DNA of 8,530 nt from DATMNI01 sp035570275 (GTDB taxonomy: Bacteria; Acidobacteriota; Terriglobia; Bryobacterales; Bryobacteraceae), in NCBI GenBank assembly GCA_035570275.1, contig DATMNI010000211.1:1-8530 (forward strand), in the 5' to 3' direction. The first letter of the stretch is position 1. Every line of letters starts with the position of its first letter. Under the pieces are notes generated by a model. The model was not told the origin of the DNA, searched no databases, and saw only the letters and a list, made by a program, of their open reading frames with translations. Below are positions 1-6,469 of the stretch, piece after piece. Made by a program: the position numbers and the translations under genes.

Positions 1-2
1 GC

Positions 3-260
3 GGAGTCGTGTGCCTTGGGCGGGTAGCGATTCCGGGGCGTGCCTTCGCACCCGTGATCGTCTTTATCCCACGTTGCGGCGATGGATGCAAGCCCGGCGA
101 CTACGACACCGAGTGGCTGCCGCGGCAGTGCCCGGCGTGCCGGCAGGTCACCATCATCGGTCACGGCCGACGCCGCCGACAGGCACATGACGGCATCCAT
201 GCCTGGAAGTGCGCGTCGGTCAAGGTATGTCGCGGGCCACGGCATTCGTGGATCGGGATA
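3..260 (+). pseudogene. Decayed transposase-like zinc-ribbon fragment
   Basis: The frame is open from the left edge, so any true start lies outside the window; a GTG at 9 is only the first start-like codon inside. The translation carries a CxxxC (from residue 23, counting the GTG as 1), a CPAC at nt 129-140, then IIGHGRRRRQAHD followed by a Trp at nt 204-206. This order (CPxC, GHG, Arg run, AHD, W) resembles the N-terminal zinc-binding region of a transposase-associated family (DUF6431/ISL3-like) that I associate from memory with acidobacterial genomes. After the Trp the family-like sequence seems to continue in another frame (VRVGQG from nt 209), and no catalytic domain follows. I read it as a frameshifted, truncated relic. 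The frame runs on to 443 and overlaps the response regulator, so that part is not real. Family assignment is from motif memory only. Confidence 0.4.
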
Positions 261-373
261 GCTTCGGTGCGCGCTAAGTGTGGCTGTTTTCGCTCAGCTC
301 TTTATGGTCATGTAACGTACACTCGCACATCACCGTCCAATAAGCATGGGAATCCTCTCGTCGGGCCGGATCT

Positions 374-378
374 AGGAA
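374..378 (+). promoter_or_regulatory. Shine-Dalgarno for the response regulator
   Basis: AGGAA lies 9 nt before the ATG at 388. It fixes that start, which leaves 12 residues before the first receiver beta strand. No clear -10/-35 pair was seen in 270-370. Confidence 0.6.
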
Positions 379-387
379 TATGCGGGA

Positions 388-774
388 ATGATCGACCTGG
401 TACAGCACGATGTCCGCGGCCATCTGGTCCTGGTTGTAGATGATGACTCCCGAATTCGCCGGTACATCAAAGCAATTCTGCAAAGCACCGGCGCTCAAAT
501 TCTCGAAGCTGGCGATGGAGTGGAGGCTCTGGAGGTTTTTCGTGCCTGGCGCGCCAGGATCGATTTAGTGATCACCGACATTCGGATGCCACGCATGACC
601 GGAACGGATCTCGCCTTCTCGCTTCGATCGGACTGTCCCGCCATTCCGCTGATCTTCATTTCCGGGGAACCTGCGCCGATGGCCATGGTTGATCCGAAAA
701 AGGGAGTTTTCTTCATTGGGAAACCGTTTGCGCCGAAGGTGTTGTTGGAAGCTGCACGCCGGTTCTTGAATTGA
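388..774 (+). CDS. Single-domain response regulator (receiver only)
   Basis: A 128-residue CheY-like receiver with no output domain. All active-site residues are visible: acidic pair D18/D19 in VLVVDDD, phosphoacceptor D64 in VITDIRMPRMTG, S92 in FISGE at the Thr/Ser switch position, and K112 in GKPF. The protein ends 16 residues after the Lys, so it is a complete minimal receiver. In known biology such proteins shuttle phosphate in phosphorelays or act by binding partners in the cytoplasm. The start is supported by AGGAA at 374-378. It is on the opposite strand to the kinase genes at 1761-6235 and is separated from them by about 1 kb, so a partnership with those kinases is possible but only inferred. 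The upstream neighbour is a transposase relic, and an inverted-repeat-bounded segment begins 4 nt after its stop. Confidence 0.92.
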   Translation: MIDLVQHDVRGHLVLVVDDDSRIRRYIKAILQSTGAQILEAGDGVEALEVFRAWRARIDLVITDIRMPRMTGTDLAFSLRSDCPAIPLIFISGEPAPMAMVDPKKGVFFIGKPFAPKVLLEAARRFLN

Positions 775-777
775 TCA

Positions 778-897
778 CTCGCCCTTCCAAATAACCCTTA
801 CCGCCTTTCATGTTGCCGATAGCCTTCTCATAAACTGGAATCTCGGCTTTGAACCCGCGCGATTCAATAGATGCGCAGTCCCTATTTGGAAAGCGAG
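778..897. repeat. 120-bp segment with imperfect terminal inverted repeats
   Basis: The left arm at 778-793 reads CTCGCCCTTCCAAATA. The right arm at 883-897 is, reverse-complemented, CTCGCTTTCCAAATA. The nine inner bases (TTCCAAATA) match exactly, and the outer CTCGC matches after a one-base gap and one mismatch. The segment fills almost the whole 775-930 gap and starts 4 nt after the regulator's stop. No clear target-site duplication is visible, so a MITE-like origin is only a suggestion. On the minus strand a frame without stops crosses it (including EIPVYEKAIGNMKGGKGYLE) with a protein-like composition. It has no good start and ends antisense inside the regulator at 713-715. I do not recognise it. 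Confidence 0.4.
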
Positions 898-930
898 CTG
901 CTGATTTCCCGTCGAGCGCCTGCCTTTGAC

Positions 931-1200
931 TCAGTGCGCCCGCAACAGCCTGACGATCAAGATGCCATTGAGAATTGAAAGTCCGCCTCCGGCAAGCCTA
1001 ATGAAACGGCCCATATTCATCGTCGTTCCCTTCTGTTTAAGCCAGAGACTTCGGTTTTCAGCGGTCGGTGTTTTCAAGTATTGGAATAAAGCCCACCTTT
1101 CCGATTGTAGATTTGCAGTGAATGGCGCTAGACCCATTAAAACAAACATTACTTCGGCTGTAAAGAGGGCCACGATTGTCAAAGGTCTCTTCGATTTCAT
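931..1200 (-). CDS. Small hypothetical membrane protein
   Basis: An 89-residue protein that I cannot assign to a named family. It begins with a positive MKSKRP, followed by a hydrophobic stretch at about residues 7-29 (TIVALFTAEVMFVLMGLAPF) that could be a signal anchor. The middle, at about 30-63, is polar and aromatic and includes ERWALFQYLKTPTAEN. A second hydrophobic segment at about 67-86 (rich in Leu, Ile and Gly) ends in LLRAH. A two-helix hairpin in the inner membrane is the simplest reading. Codon usage is much less GC-biased at third positions than in the kinase genes, pointing to foreign or relaxed DNA. There is no strong Shine-Dalgarno before the ATG at 1198-1200. Composition and length argue for a real gene. 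Confidence 0.55.
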   Translation of the reverse strand: MKSKRPLTIVALFTAEVMFVLMGLAPFTANLQSERWALFQYLKTPTAENRSLWLKQKGTTMNMGRFIRLAGGGLSILNGILIVRLLRAH

Positions 1201-1257
1201 AACTTAGCTCGCTGAGATGATGGAATACAGCTACCGCGTGCAGAAGCCCGTTTGTCT

Positions 1258-1603
1258 TTACTTGAGATGCGGTGCTGCCGGTGGCGCCGGCCCCACGGTC
1301 CCTGAGTCGATTGCAGTAATTCCGTATCGGCGCACCATTTGGGTGCGATCAATCGGCCGCATACTGCCAGCGGCTTCATAGAATCCACTTATCCGGAACG
1401 TGTTTGTAATTGGTCTTGCGTCAAGAACGTCAAAGATCGTCATTAGCGCCGGCGAATGCCGAAAGGGTAGCGGTATCATGCTTATTCGAGACAGGCGTTG
1501 CGCCAACCAGAACGGTCGGTGGAGTCCTAAGTTTAGCCTTGTCCTTCTGCGACTGGTTCGCCCGGCGAACCACCTCCGCCTGAGTAGTCCTCCCGTTGGC
1601 CAT
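1258..1603 (-). pseudogene. Possible frameshifted small gene, unrecognised
   Basis: Two adjoining minus-strand frames have protein-like composition. The first starts at ATG 1603 (MANGRTTQAEVV), runs 57 codons and stops at 1430-1432. The second, in another frame, has an ATG at 1443 (MTIFDVLDARPI) and continues to a stop at 1258-1260. They overlap by 14 nt. They may be one gene of about 115 residues broken near 1435, or two tiny coupled genes, or chance. GGAGG lies only 1 nt before the first ATG, too close for good initiation. No domain is recognised. The rest of 1201-1760 shows nothing I can support: a run of 7 T at 1684-1690 is not preceded by a fitting stem on the + strand, and a weak 5-bp stem lies just past the kinase stop. 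Confidence 0.22.
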
Positions 1604-1760
1604 GCCTCCATTGTCACATATGTGAAACCGCACACGCAGTCCATATCAGATGTATCCGCGGATCGACCCACGACGAGTCTTCATTTTTTTGGGCGCCCGC
1701 GCTCCTGGCTTTACCGTTGCACGAGTCTCTCTCCCGATACGCATCACCTCATGATGAACA

Positions 1761-4346
1761 TTACGTTCGCGGCGAGGTTGCCACGGGGGCCTTACCATCC
1801 CCGGACAACGGAGCAGTTTCACAGGTAGACGCGGAACCCTCCGGAAACCGCACCACGAAGCGCGAACCTTCTCCCGGTTCCTGGCGGATGGTTCCATCCA
1901 GTTGTTTCGCCAGGATCTGCACGATTCGTAACCCCAGTGATTTCGCGCTGCTCCCCCCCGCGCCGTCCGCGCAACCCACCCCGTTGTCTCCTATTGCCAG
2001 TTCCAGCCATCCAGGGTCCGATCTCCGAAACGTAATCCGAACCTCTCCGCTACGCTCTCCGGGGAAGGCATGCTTCAAGGCGTTGGTTACCAGTTCGTTC
2101 ACGATCAGCGCGCACGGAACCGCGCGATTCACTTCCAGTTCGATCGGTTCCGACTCCACTTGAACGGAGATGCCCCGTTGGGCGGTGCCACAGGCCACGT
2201 TCAATTCCGCTACCAACTCCTGGGTATAGCGGGCGAAGTCGATGCGGTCCAGGTGATCGGTGCCGTAAAGCTGTTCGTGGATCAGGGCAATGGAACGTAC
2301 GCGGTGCTGGCTTTCCACCAGCGCCTGCCGGGCATCGGGAATATCGGTCGCGTCGGCCTTCATGCTCAGCAGGCTGCAGATGACGGCCAGGTTGTTCTTG
2401 ACCCGGTGGTGCACTTCCTTCAGCAGCACCGTCTTCTCGGCCAGGGCCGATTCCAACTCACGCAGGGTTGCTTGCAGAGCTTCCTCCATTCGCCGCCGGC
2501 TGGTGATGTCGTGCATCACCGTCACCGCGCCGGTAATGTTTGCCTCGGCGTTGAGCAGCGGCGCCGAACTCATCTCCAACACGCGGTCTCCGGCCGGACC
2601 TTCGGCGTTGACCACGGTCTCGCCGCATAGCGCCCGCTGCGTTGGGCTTGCACTCAAGCCACCCGCGACATGACGCCGCTCGATGACTTCCGGCAAAACC
2701 TCGCCGGCTGCCCTGGTTCCCAGGTGATCGGCCGCGGCGGGGTTCGTCAAGACGAGGGTACCGGCGGCGTCGTAAACAAAGATGGCGTCAGGTTGGGCTG
2801 TGAAGGCCGCGGCCAGCAGGCTGTGGGCGGCTTCCTCTTCGGCCAGCGCGGTGGTCAGCCTGGCCCGGCTTTCACGGAGTTCCCTTTCCGCATGTTTACC
2901 GGGGGTGATGTCTTGCACCGAAATCAAAGCTTTCCTGCCGCCGAATTCCATGGCGGCCGACGAGATCAGCAGACATCGGAGTTCCTGTCCGCCGTTGGCC
3001 CACACTTGCACCCAGGCCTCCACACCCTCGTGTTTGACCCCATTGCGAAGGCTGTCCAGCGCCACCAGCCGGATCTGGCATTCCTCACACCTCGGCCCAT
3101 AGCCACATCCCCTGGGATCGGCCAGGGCTTGCAGGCACTCAATGGCCGTGCCCGTACCAAGCCCGACCAGGCCGTGCTCCACCAGACCGCGCTCCCCGTG
3201 TTCGGCGAATCGTGACGCCAGGTCGTTGGCCTTTTCCAGGCGGAATTGTTCGTCCACAACCAGCAGCGCCACGGGAGCATTGGCATATATCGCGGCCAGC
3301 TCCGTGTAAGCGGCCTGCAGTGCCTTCTCCGACCGCTGGTGGGCATCGATCTCCAGTTCCAGCCGCGCGTTGGCTACTTCGCCGGCTTGCGCCCGCCGCC
3401 GGCTGGAGAAGGCGAGCTCCACGATGAAGACCGCGACCACACTGAACAGCGTGCCCACGCCGATTACCACGAAGGGCAGGGGGCTCGCCGCTTCATAGCG
3501 TAGCGCATCGGCTGAGGTCTCCAGCGCATAGTCCCAGAGAATCCGGGCCGCGAACTCGGTGCGCGCCTGCATTTCGGCGCCTAGCGTGTAACCCAGGCAG
3601 AGGCTGATCGTGAACCCAAGACAGCCCGCGGCCAGCGCCAGCCAACGGGGCCAGCCGCATCTGTCCCGGCCTCCATATTGCCACGCCAAGGTGACGACAC
3701 CCAGGCCCAAGGCCATAAAGCCGAGCCCGGAGTCTGCCGGCATCCGGGTCCCATTCCCCCAAACGTGCATTCGTACGCCAGCCAGATAGGGGGCAACCGT
3801 GGCGGTTCCCAGAGCCAACACAATCACACCGATGGCGCCCACCGCGGTTGACCCCTTCCCGCGAAGGCGCCGTTCGGAGGCCCAGAACAAAGCCAGACCG
3901 CACAGTACGAAACACACCGCTGTATTGGGCGGCATTCTGCCCGGATTAGCCGGAAACGCGCGGACGAAAACCAACAGCTCGTCCACGTGGAGGTCTACCG
4001 GGAAACCATATTCGGCCAGCGTCAGTACGCCGGCCAGCAGGCTCCAAATGGCGCCACCCAACGCCGCTTTCGGGCGGCCGGCGGCGATGCACAGCAGGGC
4101 GGCTCCGTCCAGAAACAATCCGGCCGCGGTGTTGGCAGCCATGGGAGTGAACGACGGCCCCAGGCGGGTGAGACCCTGGAAATGGAATAGCCAGCCCGCC
4201 AGGGCCAAGCCGCCCAGAAGCAGGCTGGCGCCGCCCGTCAAGGTGAGGACCGCGCCGGGAATACCTGGGGCAACGAGGTAGCGCCCCACTATGTCGTTTC
4301 CCGCGATGTAGCTCCCCGCGATGGAACGCCCCGCGCGGCGGATCAT
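1761..4346 (-). CDS. Membrane PAS sensor histidine kinase (HisKA_2 type)
   Basis: An 861-residue inner-membrane sensor kinase. Residues 1-312 contain about eight hydrophobic segments (near 31-53, 69-90, 96-113, 141-156, 168-187, 204-223, 234-253, 289-312). Three of them share a PNTA-like entry and a GLALL-like core, suggesting an internal repeat. A linker helix (about 313-350) leads to PAS 1 (about 350-480), which bears four Cys (C404, C414, C420, C423). PAS 2 spans about 508-615. The phosphoacceptor region EVHHRVKNNLAV is HisKA_2/HWE-like, with H647 the probable site. The ATPase domain has an N-box with N750 and N755, DNGVG at 787-791 and SLGLRIV from 803, all intact. A 25-residue polar tail ends the protein. 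The gene starts inside the hybrid gene's stop (ATGA, 4343-4346), so translation is probably coupled. No output domain is present. Its phosphate most likely goes to the hybrid's receivers (inference). Confidence 0.93.
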   Translation of the reverse strand: MIRRAGRSIAGSYIAGNDIVGRYLVAPGIPGAVLTLTGGASLLLGGLALAGWLFHFQGLTRLGPSFTPMAANTAAGLFLDGAALLCIAAGRPKAALGGAIWSLLAGVLTLAEYGFPVDLHVDELLVFVRAFPANPGRMPPNTAVCFVLCGLALFWASERRLRGKGSTAVGAIGVIVLALGTATVAPYLAGVRMHVWGNGTRMPADSGLGFMALGLGVVTLAWQYGGRDRCGWPRWLALAAGCLGFTISLCLGYTLGAEMQARTEFAARILWDYALETSADALRYEAASPLPFVVIGVGTLFSVVAVFIVELAFSSRRRAQAGEVANARLELEIDAHQRSEKALQAAYTELAAIYANAPVALLVVDEQFRLEKANDLASRFAEHGERGLVEHGLVGLGTGTAIECLQALADPRGCGYGPRCEECQIRLVALDSLRNGVKHEGVEAWVQVWANGGQELRCLLISSAAMEFGGRKALISVQDITPGKHAERELRESRARLTTALAEEEAAHSLLAAAFTAQPDAIFVYDAAGTLVLTNPAAADHLGTRAAGEVLPEVIERRHVAGGLSASPTQRALCGETVVNAEGPAGDRVLEMSSAPLLNAEANITGAVTVMHDITSRRRMEEALQATLRELESALAEKTVLLKEVHHRVKNNLAVICSLLSMKADATDIPDARQALVESQHRVRSIALIHEQLYGTDHLDRIDFARYTQELVAELNVACGTAQRGISVQVESEPIELEVNRAVPCALIVNELVTNALKHAFPGERSGEVRITFRRSDPGWLELAIGDNGVGCADGAGGSSAKSLGLRIVQILAKQLDGTIRQEPGEGSRFVVRFPEGSASTCETAPLSGDGKAPVATSPRT

Positions 4347-6235
4347 TTCGCCAGCAGCGTCCGGGGCTTCAACAGCATCTGAATCCGCCGCAGAAGCTCC
4401 GGCGCCGGAAACGGCTTGGGCAGGAGGTTCGATTCCCGTTTCAGAAGGCCCTGGTGCTCGAGCGTATCGTGCCGGTATCCGGAGATCAGCAATACTTGCA
4501 GGTCCGGGCGCGATTGCGTGAGCCGCCCGAACAGTTCCGGCCCTGTCATGCCGGGCATCACCACGTCGGTCACCAGGACGTCGATTGGGCCTTCATAAAC
4601 TCCGGCGAGTTCCTCCGCTTCACTCGGATTGCGTGCTTCCAGCAACTGGTAACCTTCGCGGTCCAGGAACTTGTGCATCAGGCGCCGCACGCTGTCTTCG
4701 TCCTCGACCAGGAGGATGGACGGAGCCTCGCCGGCCTCGGCAGGTCCCGAGAGCGTGCCGATGCAGGGGAGCAGGATTTCGAAACACGTGCCTGGCCCGG
4801 CTTCGCTGCTGACGCCGATGTAGCCCCCGCTCCGGGCGATGATGCCGTGCACGATGGACAGGCCCAGGCTGGTACCGGTTCCGGACTTTTTGTCGTTCGT
4901 AAAGCACGGTTCGAAGATGCGGGTCAACGCGTCTTTCCCGATGGCTTCGCCGTTATCGGTCGCCCGCAGTTGCAAGTAAGGCCCCGGGGGATACCGCCGC
5001 GACGCCGGGGTGCCCGCCTCCACCTCCAGGATCGAGGTTTCGATTCGCAGTTCGCCCAATCCGGCCATCCGCTCGCGCGCGTGGAGTGCGAGATTAAGAA
5101 GCACCTGCTTGATCTGGTTGCGGTCGCCGCGAACGAAGGCGCGGGTTGAGCCGAGCTCCGTTATCAGCGTCCTGCCTTTGCGCAGGCTGCGCGCGATGAT
5201 CGGCCGTACCTCGCGAATCACCGCATTCACGTCGAGCACTTCGAAGCGCGCCATGTCGCGGCGGCTGAGCGTCAACAATTGCCCGGCAACGTTACCCGCC
5301 AGCGAAGCCGCCTGCTTAATGGCCAGCGCCTGAACCTTGTCTTCGCCGGTGAGCCGCTCGGCCAACTCGTCGGCGTATCCGAGAATGACCATAAGCTGAT
5401 TGTTGAAATCGTGCGCCAACCCTCCCGCGAGGTTGGCGATGGCTTCCATTCTTTGCGATTGAATCAGGCGGCCTTCCAACTCCTTGCCGGCGCGGATGTC
5501 CCGGACCACGACGATGGCCCCGAGCAGTTCCTCCGCGGAACGATTCTCGAAGCAGGCCACCTCCACCTCAAGGCTTTCGCCCGTCTTGGATACCAGCGTG
5601 TAAGAACGGGTCTCGCCCGGGAACAGCTCGAAGACGGGGTTCTTAGCCGCCTCGCCAGTGGCCTCGTCGCAAAGGCCGAGAACACTCATCAGCAGCCGCC
5701 CGTGAGCCTCATTGCAGGGCCACCCGGTGAGCGCCTCGGCGGCCTGGCTCATAAAGACGATCTCGCCCGAGGGGTCCGTGGCGATGATGCCATCACCCAC
5801 GCTGGCCAGCGTGGTGGAAAGCCAGGCTTCGCTGGCGCGGAGGCGCCGCTCCATCTCGTTCTTATAGAACGCAATTTGCACGACGCTGCTGAGATTGGCA
5901 TCTCCCACCGGTTTTAGCAGATAGCCCAGCGGCTCCGTGAATTTGGCGCGGTTGACGGTATCCTGATCGGCGTGCGCGGTCAGGTAGATCACGGGCAGAT
6001 CGAATTCATCCTTCAGCGCCTGAGCCGTAGCGATGCCATCCATCTCGCCTTTGATCTGGATATCCATCAATACCAGGTCAAATTGAGCGTACCGGGCGCA
6101 CTGCAGCGCTTCCGCGCCGGTGCCGGCGATGGCGGGGACGGTGTAGCCAAACCGCTCCAGGCGTCTCTTAATGTCTTCTGCGATCAGACCCTCGTCTTCG
6201 ACGACCAGAATCTGCTTTCTCGATTCTTTCGGCAT
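4343..6235 (-). CDS. Hybrid signalling protein REC-PAS-HisKA-HATPase-REC
   Basis: A 630-residue soluble hybrid with no membrane segment. REC 1 (about 7-120) has E13/D14, phosphoacceptor D58, T86 and K108. PAS is at about 135-248. The HisKA has GGLAHDFNNQL with H275 (NtrB-like class). The ATPase domain covers about 333-490. REC 2 (about 505-625) has E511/D512, D557, S585 and K607. Both receivers look competent. The ATPase core is unusual: the N-box reads NLALHARERM, with His385 where the second Asn is expected. The G1 box is DNGEA (Ala431 for the second Gly), and the G2 box is GTSLGL (Ser456 for the middle Gly). This may lower autophosphorylation. It is the first gene of an operon with the membrane kinase, overlapping it by 4 nt. 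A receiver at each end lets it take phosphate from another kinase and pass it on. No DNA-binding domain is present. Confidence 0.93.
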   Translation of the reverse strand: MPKESRKQILVVEDEGLIAEDIKRRLERFGYTVPAIAGTGAEALQCARYAQFDLVLMDIQIKGEMDGIATAQALKDEFDLPVIYLTAHADQDTVNRAKFTEPLGYLLKPVGDANLSSVVQIAFYKNEMERRLRASEAWLSTTLASVGDGIIATDPSGEIVFMSQAAEALTGWPCNEAHGRLLMSVLGLCDEATGEAAKNPVFELFPGETRSYTLVSKTGESLEVEVACFENRSAEELLGAIVVVRDIRAGKELEGRLIQSQRMEAIANLAGGLAHDFNNQLMVILGYADELAERLTGEDKVQALAIKQAASLAGNVAGQLLTLSRRDMARFEVLDVNAVIREVRPIIARSLRKGRTLITELGSTRAFVRGDRNQIKQVLLNLALHARERMAGLGELRIETSILEVEAGTPASRRYPPGPYLQLRATDNGEAIGKDALTRIFEPCFTNDKKSGTGTSLGLSIVHGIIARSGGYIGVSSEAGPGTCFEILLPCIGTLSGPAEAGEAPSILLVEDEDSVRRLMHKFLDREGYQLLEARNPSEAEELAGVYEGPIDVLVTDVVMPGMTGPELFGRLTQSRPDLQVLLISGYRHDTLEHQGLLKRESNLLPKPFPAPELLRRIQMLLKPRTLLAK

Positions 6236-6253
6236 GAGTATTACCTGAACAGG

Positions 6254-6262
6254 GTTATAGCA
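6254..6262 (-). promoter_or_regulatory. Possible extended -10 for the kinase operon
   Basis: On the minus strand this reads TGCTATAAC, an extended -10 (TGN plus TATAAC) about 19 nt before the ATG at 6235. No good -35 is seen at the usual distance. A weak AGG-based ribosome site (CAGGTAATACTC) precedes the ATG. Confidence 0.35.
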
Positions 6263-6352
6263 GGCGGACTTGGGGATGCCTGGAACCGTATGCTATAAGT
6301 TGTTTGGAATCAGCGCGAAATTTTTAAGAAAACTTGTGACTGAAGAATTTCA

Positions 6353-6370
6353 GGGCTGCGAATGCAGCCC
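6353..6370. repeat. Perfect 7-bp hairpin with GAAT loop
   Basis: GGGCTGC-GAAT-GCAGCCC forms a perfect stem. It shares its first base with a smaller hairpin at 6340-6353 (CTGAA-GAAT-TTCAG) that has the same loop. Neither is followed by a T-run on either strand, so this is not a standard intrinsic terminator. It sits 4 bp from the REP pair and probably belongs to the same repeat cluster between the phosphatase and the hybrid kinase. Confidence 0.6.
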
Positions 6371-6373
6371 GCT

Positions 6374-6469
6374 GTAGGACAGACCATCGGGGTTTGTGGT
6401 CCGTCGGGCCCTGACAAAACTCTTGCCGCCAAACCATGACAGGCGACAAAAAACGATCGCCCGTCCTAC
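6374..6469. repeat. REPIN-like pair of inverted REP palindromes with GTAG heads
   Basis: Copy A on the + strand is GTAG at 6374-6377 followed by a 28-nt imperfect palindrome at 6378-6405. Copy B on the - strand is GTAG at 6469-6466 followed by a 28-nt palindrome at 6465-6438. The copies face each other across a 32-nt spacer. Both start GAC, contain ATCG, then TTTGT, and end GTC. Stem pairs covary: position 6/23 is A-T in A and G-C in B, and position 8/21 is C-G in A and G-C in B. Position 4/25 is a mismatch in A and a G-T wobble in B. A 5' GTAG next to a palindrome, in inverted pairs, is the known layout of REP/REPIN elements mobilised by RAYT transposases (established for other bacteria). 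No RAYT gene is in the window. Confidence 0.7.

Noticed and set aside
838..870. tRNA-like GGGTTCAAAGCC (minus strand)
   Set aside because: The T-arm-like loop has a mismatched stem, and no matching acceptor, D-arm or anticodon arm is found around it.
1684..1690. T-run as an intrinsic terminator
   Set aside because: The GC-rich stem lies after the T-run on the plus strand, and on the minus strand the run is A. The order is wrong for both.
1400..1828. 142-codon plus-strand open frame
   Set aside because: It has no start signal, an Arg/Ser/His-rich non-protein-like composition, and it overlaps the kinase 3' end in antisense.
2070..3215. Long plus-strand open frames inside the kinase gene
   Set aside because: They are antisense shadows of GC-rich kinase codons. 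The minus-strand frame carries clear PAS, HisKA_2 and ATPase motifs.
6438..6465. Hairpin after the phosphatase as an intrinsic terminator
   Set aside because: Its T-run is in the loop and not after the stem. The GTAG head and the inverted partner fit a REP element better, though it may still affect transcript ends.
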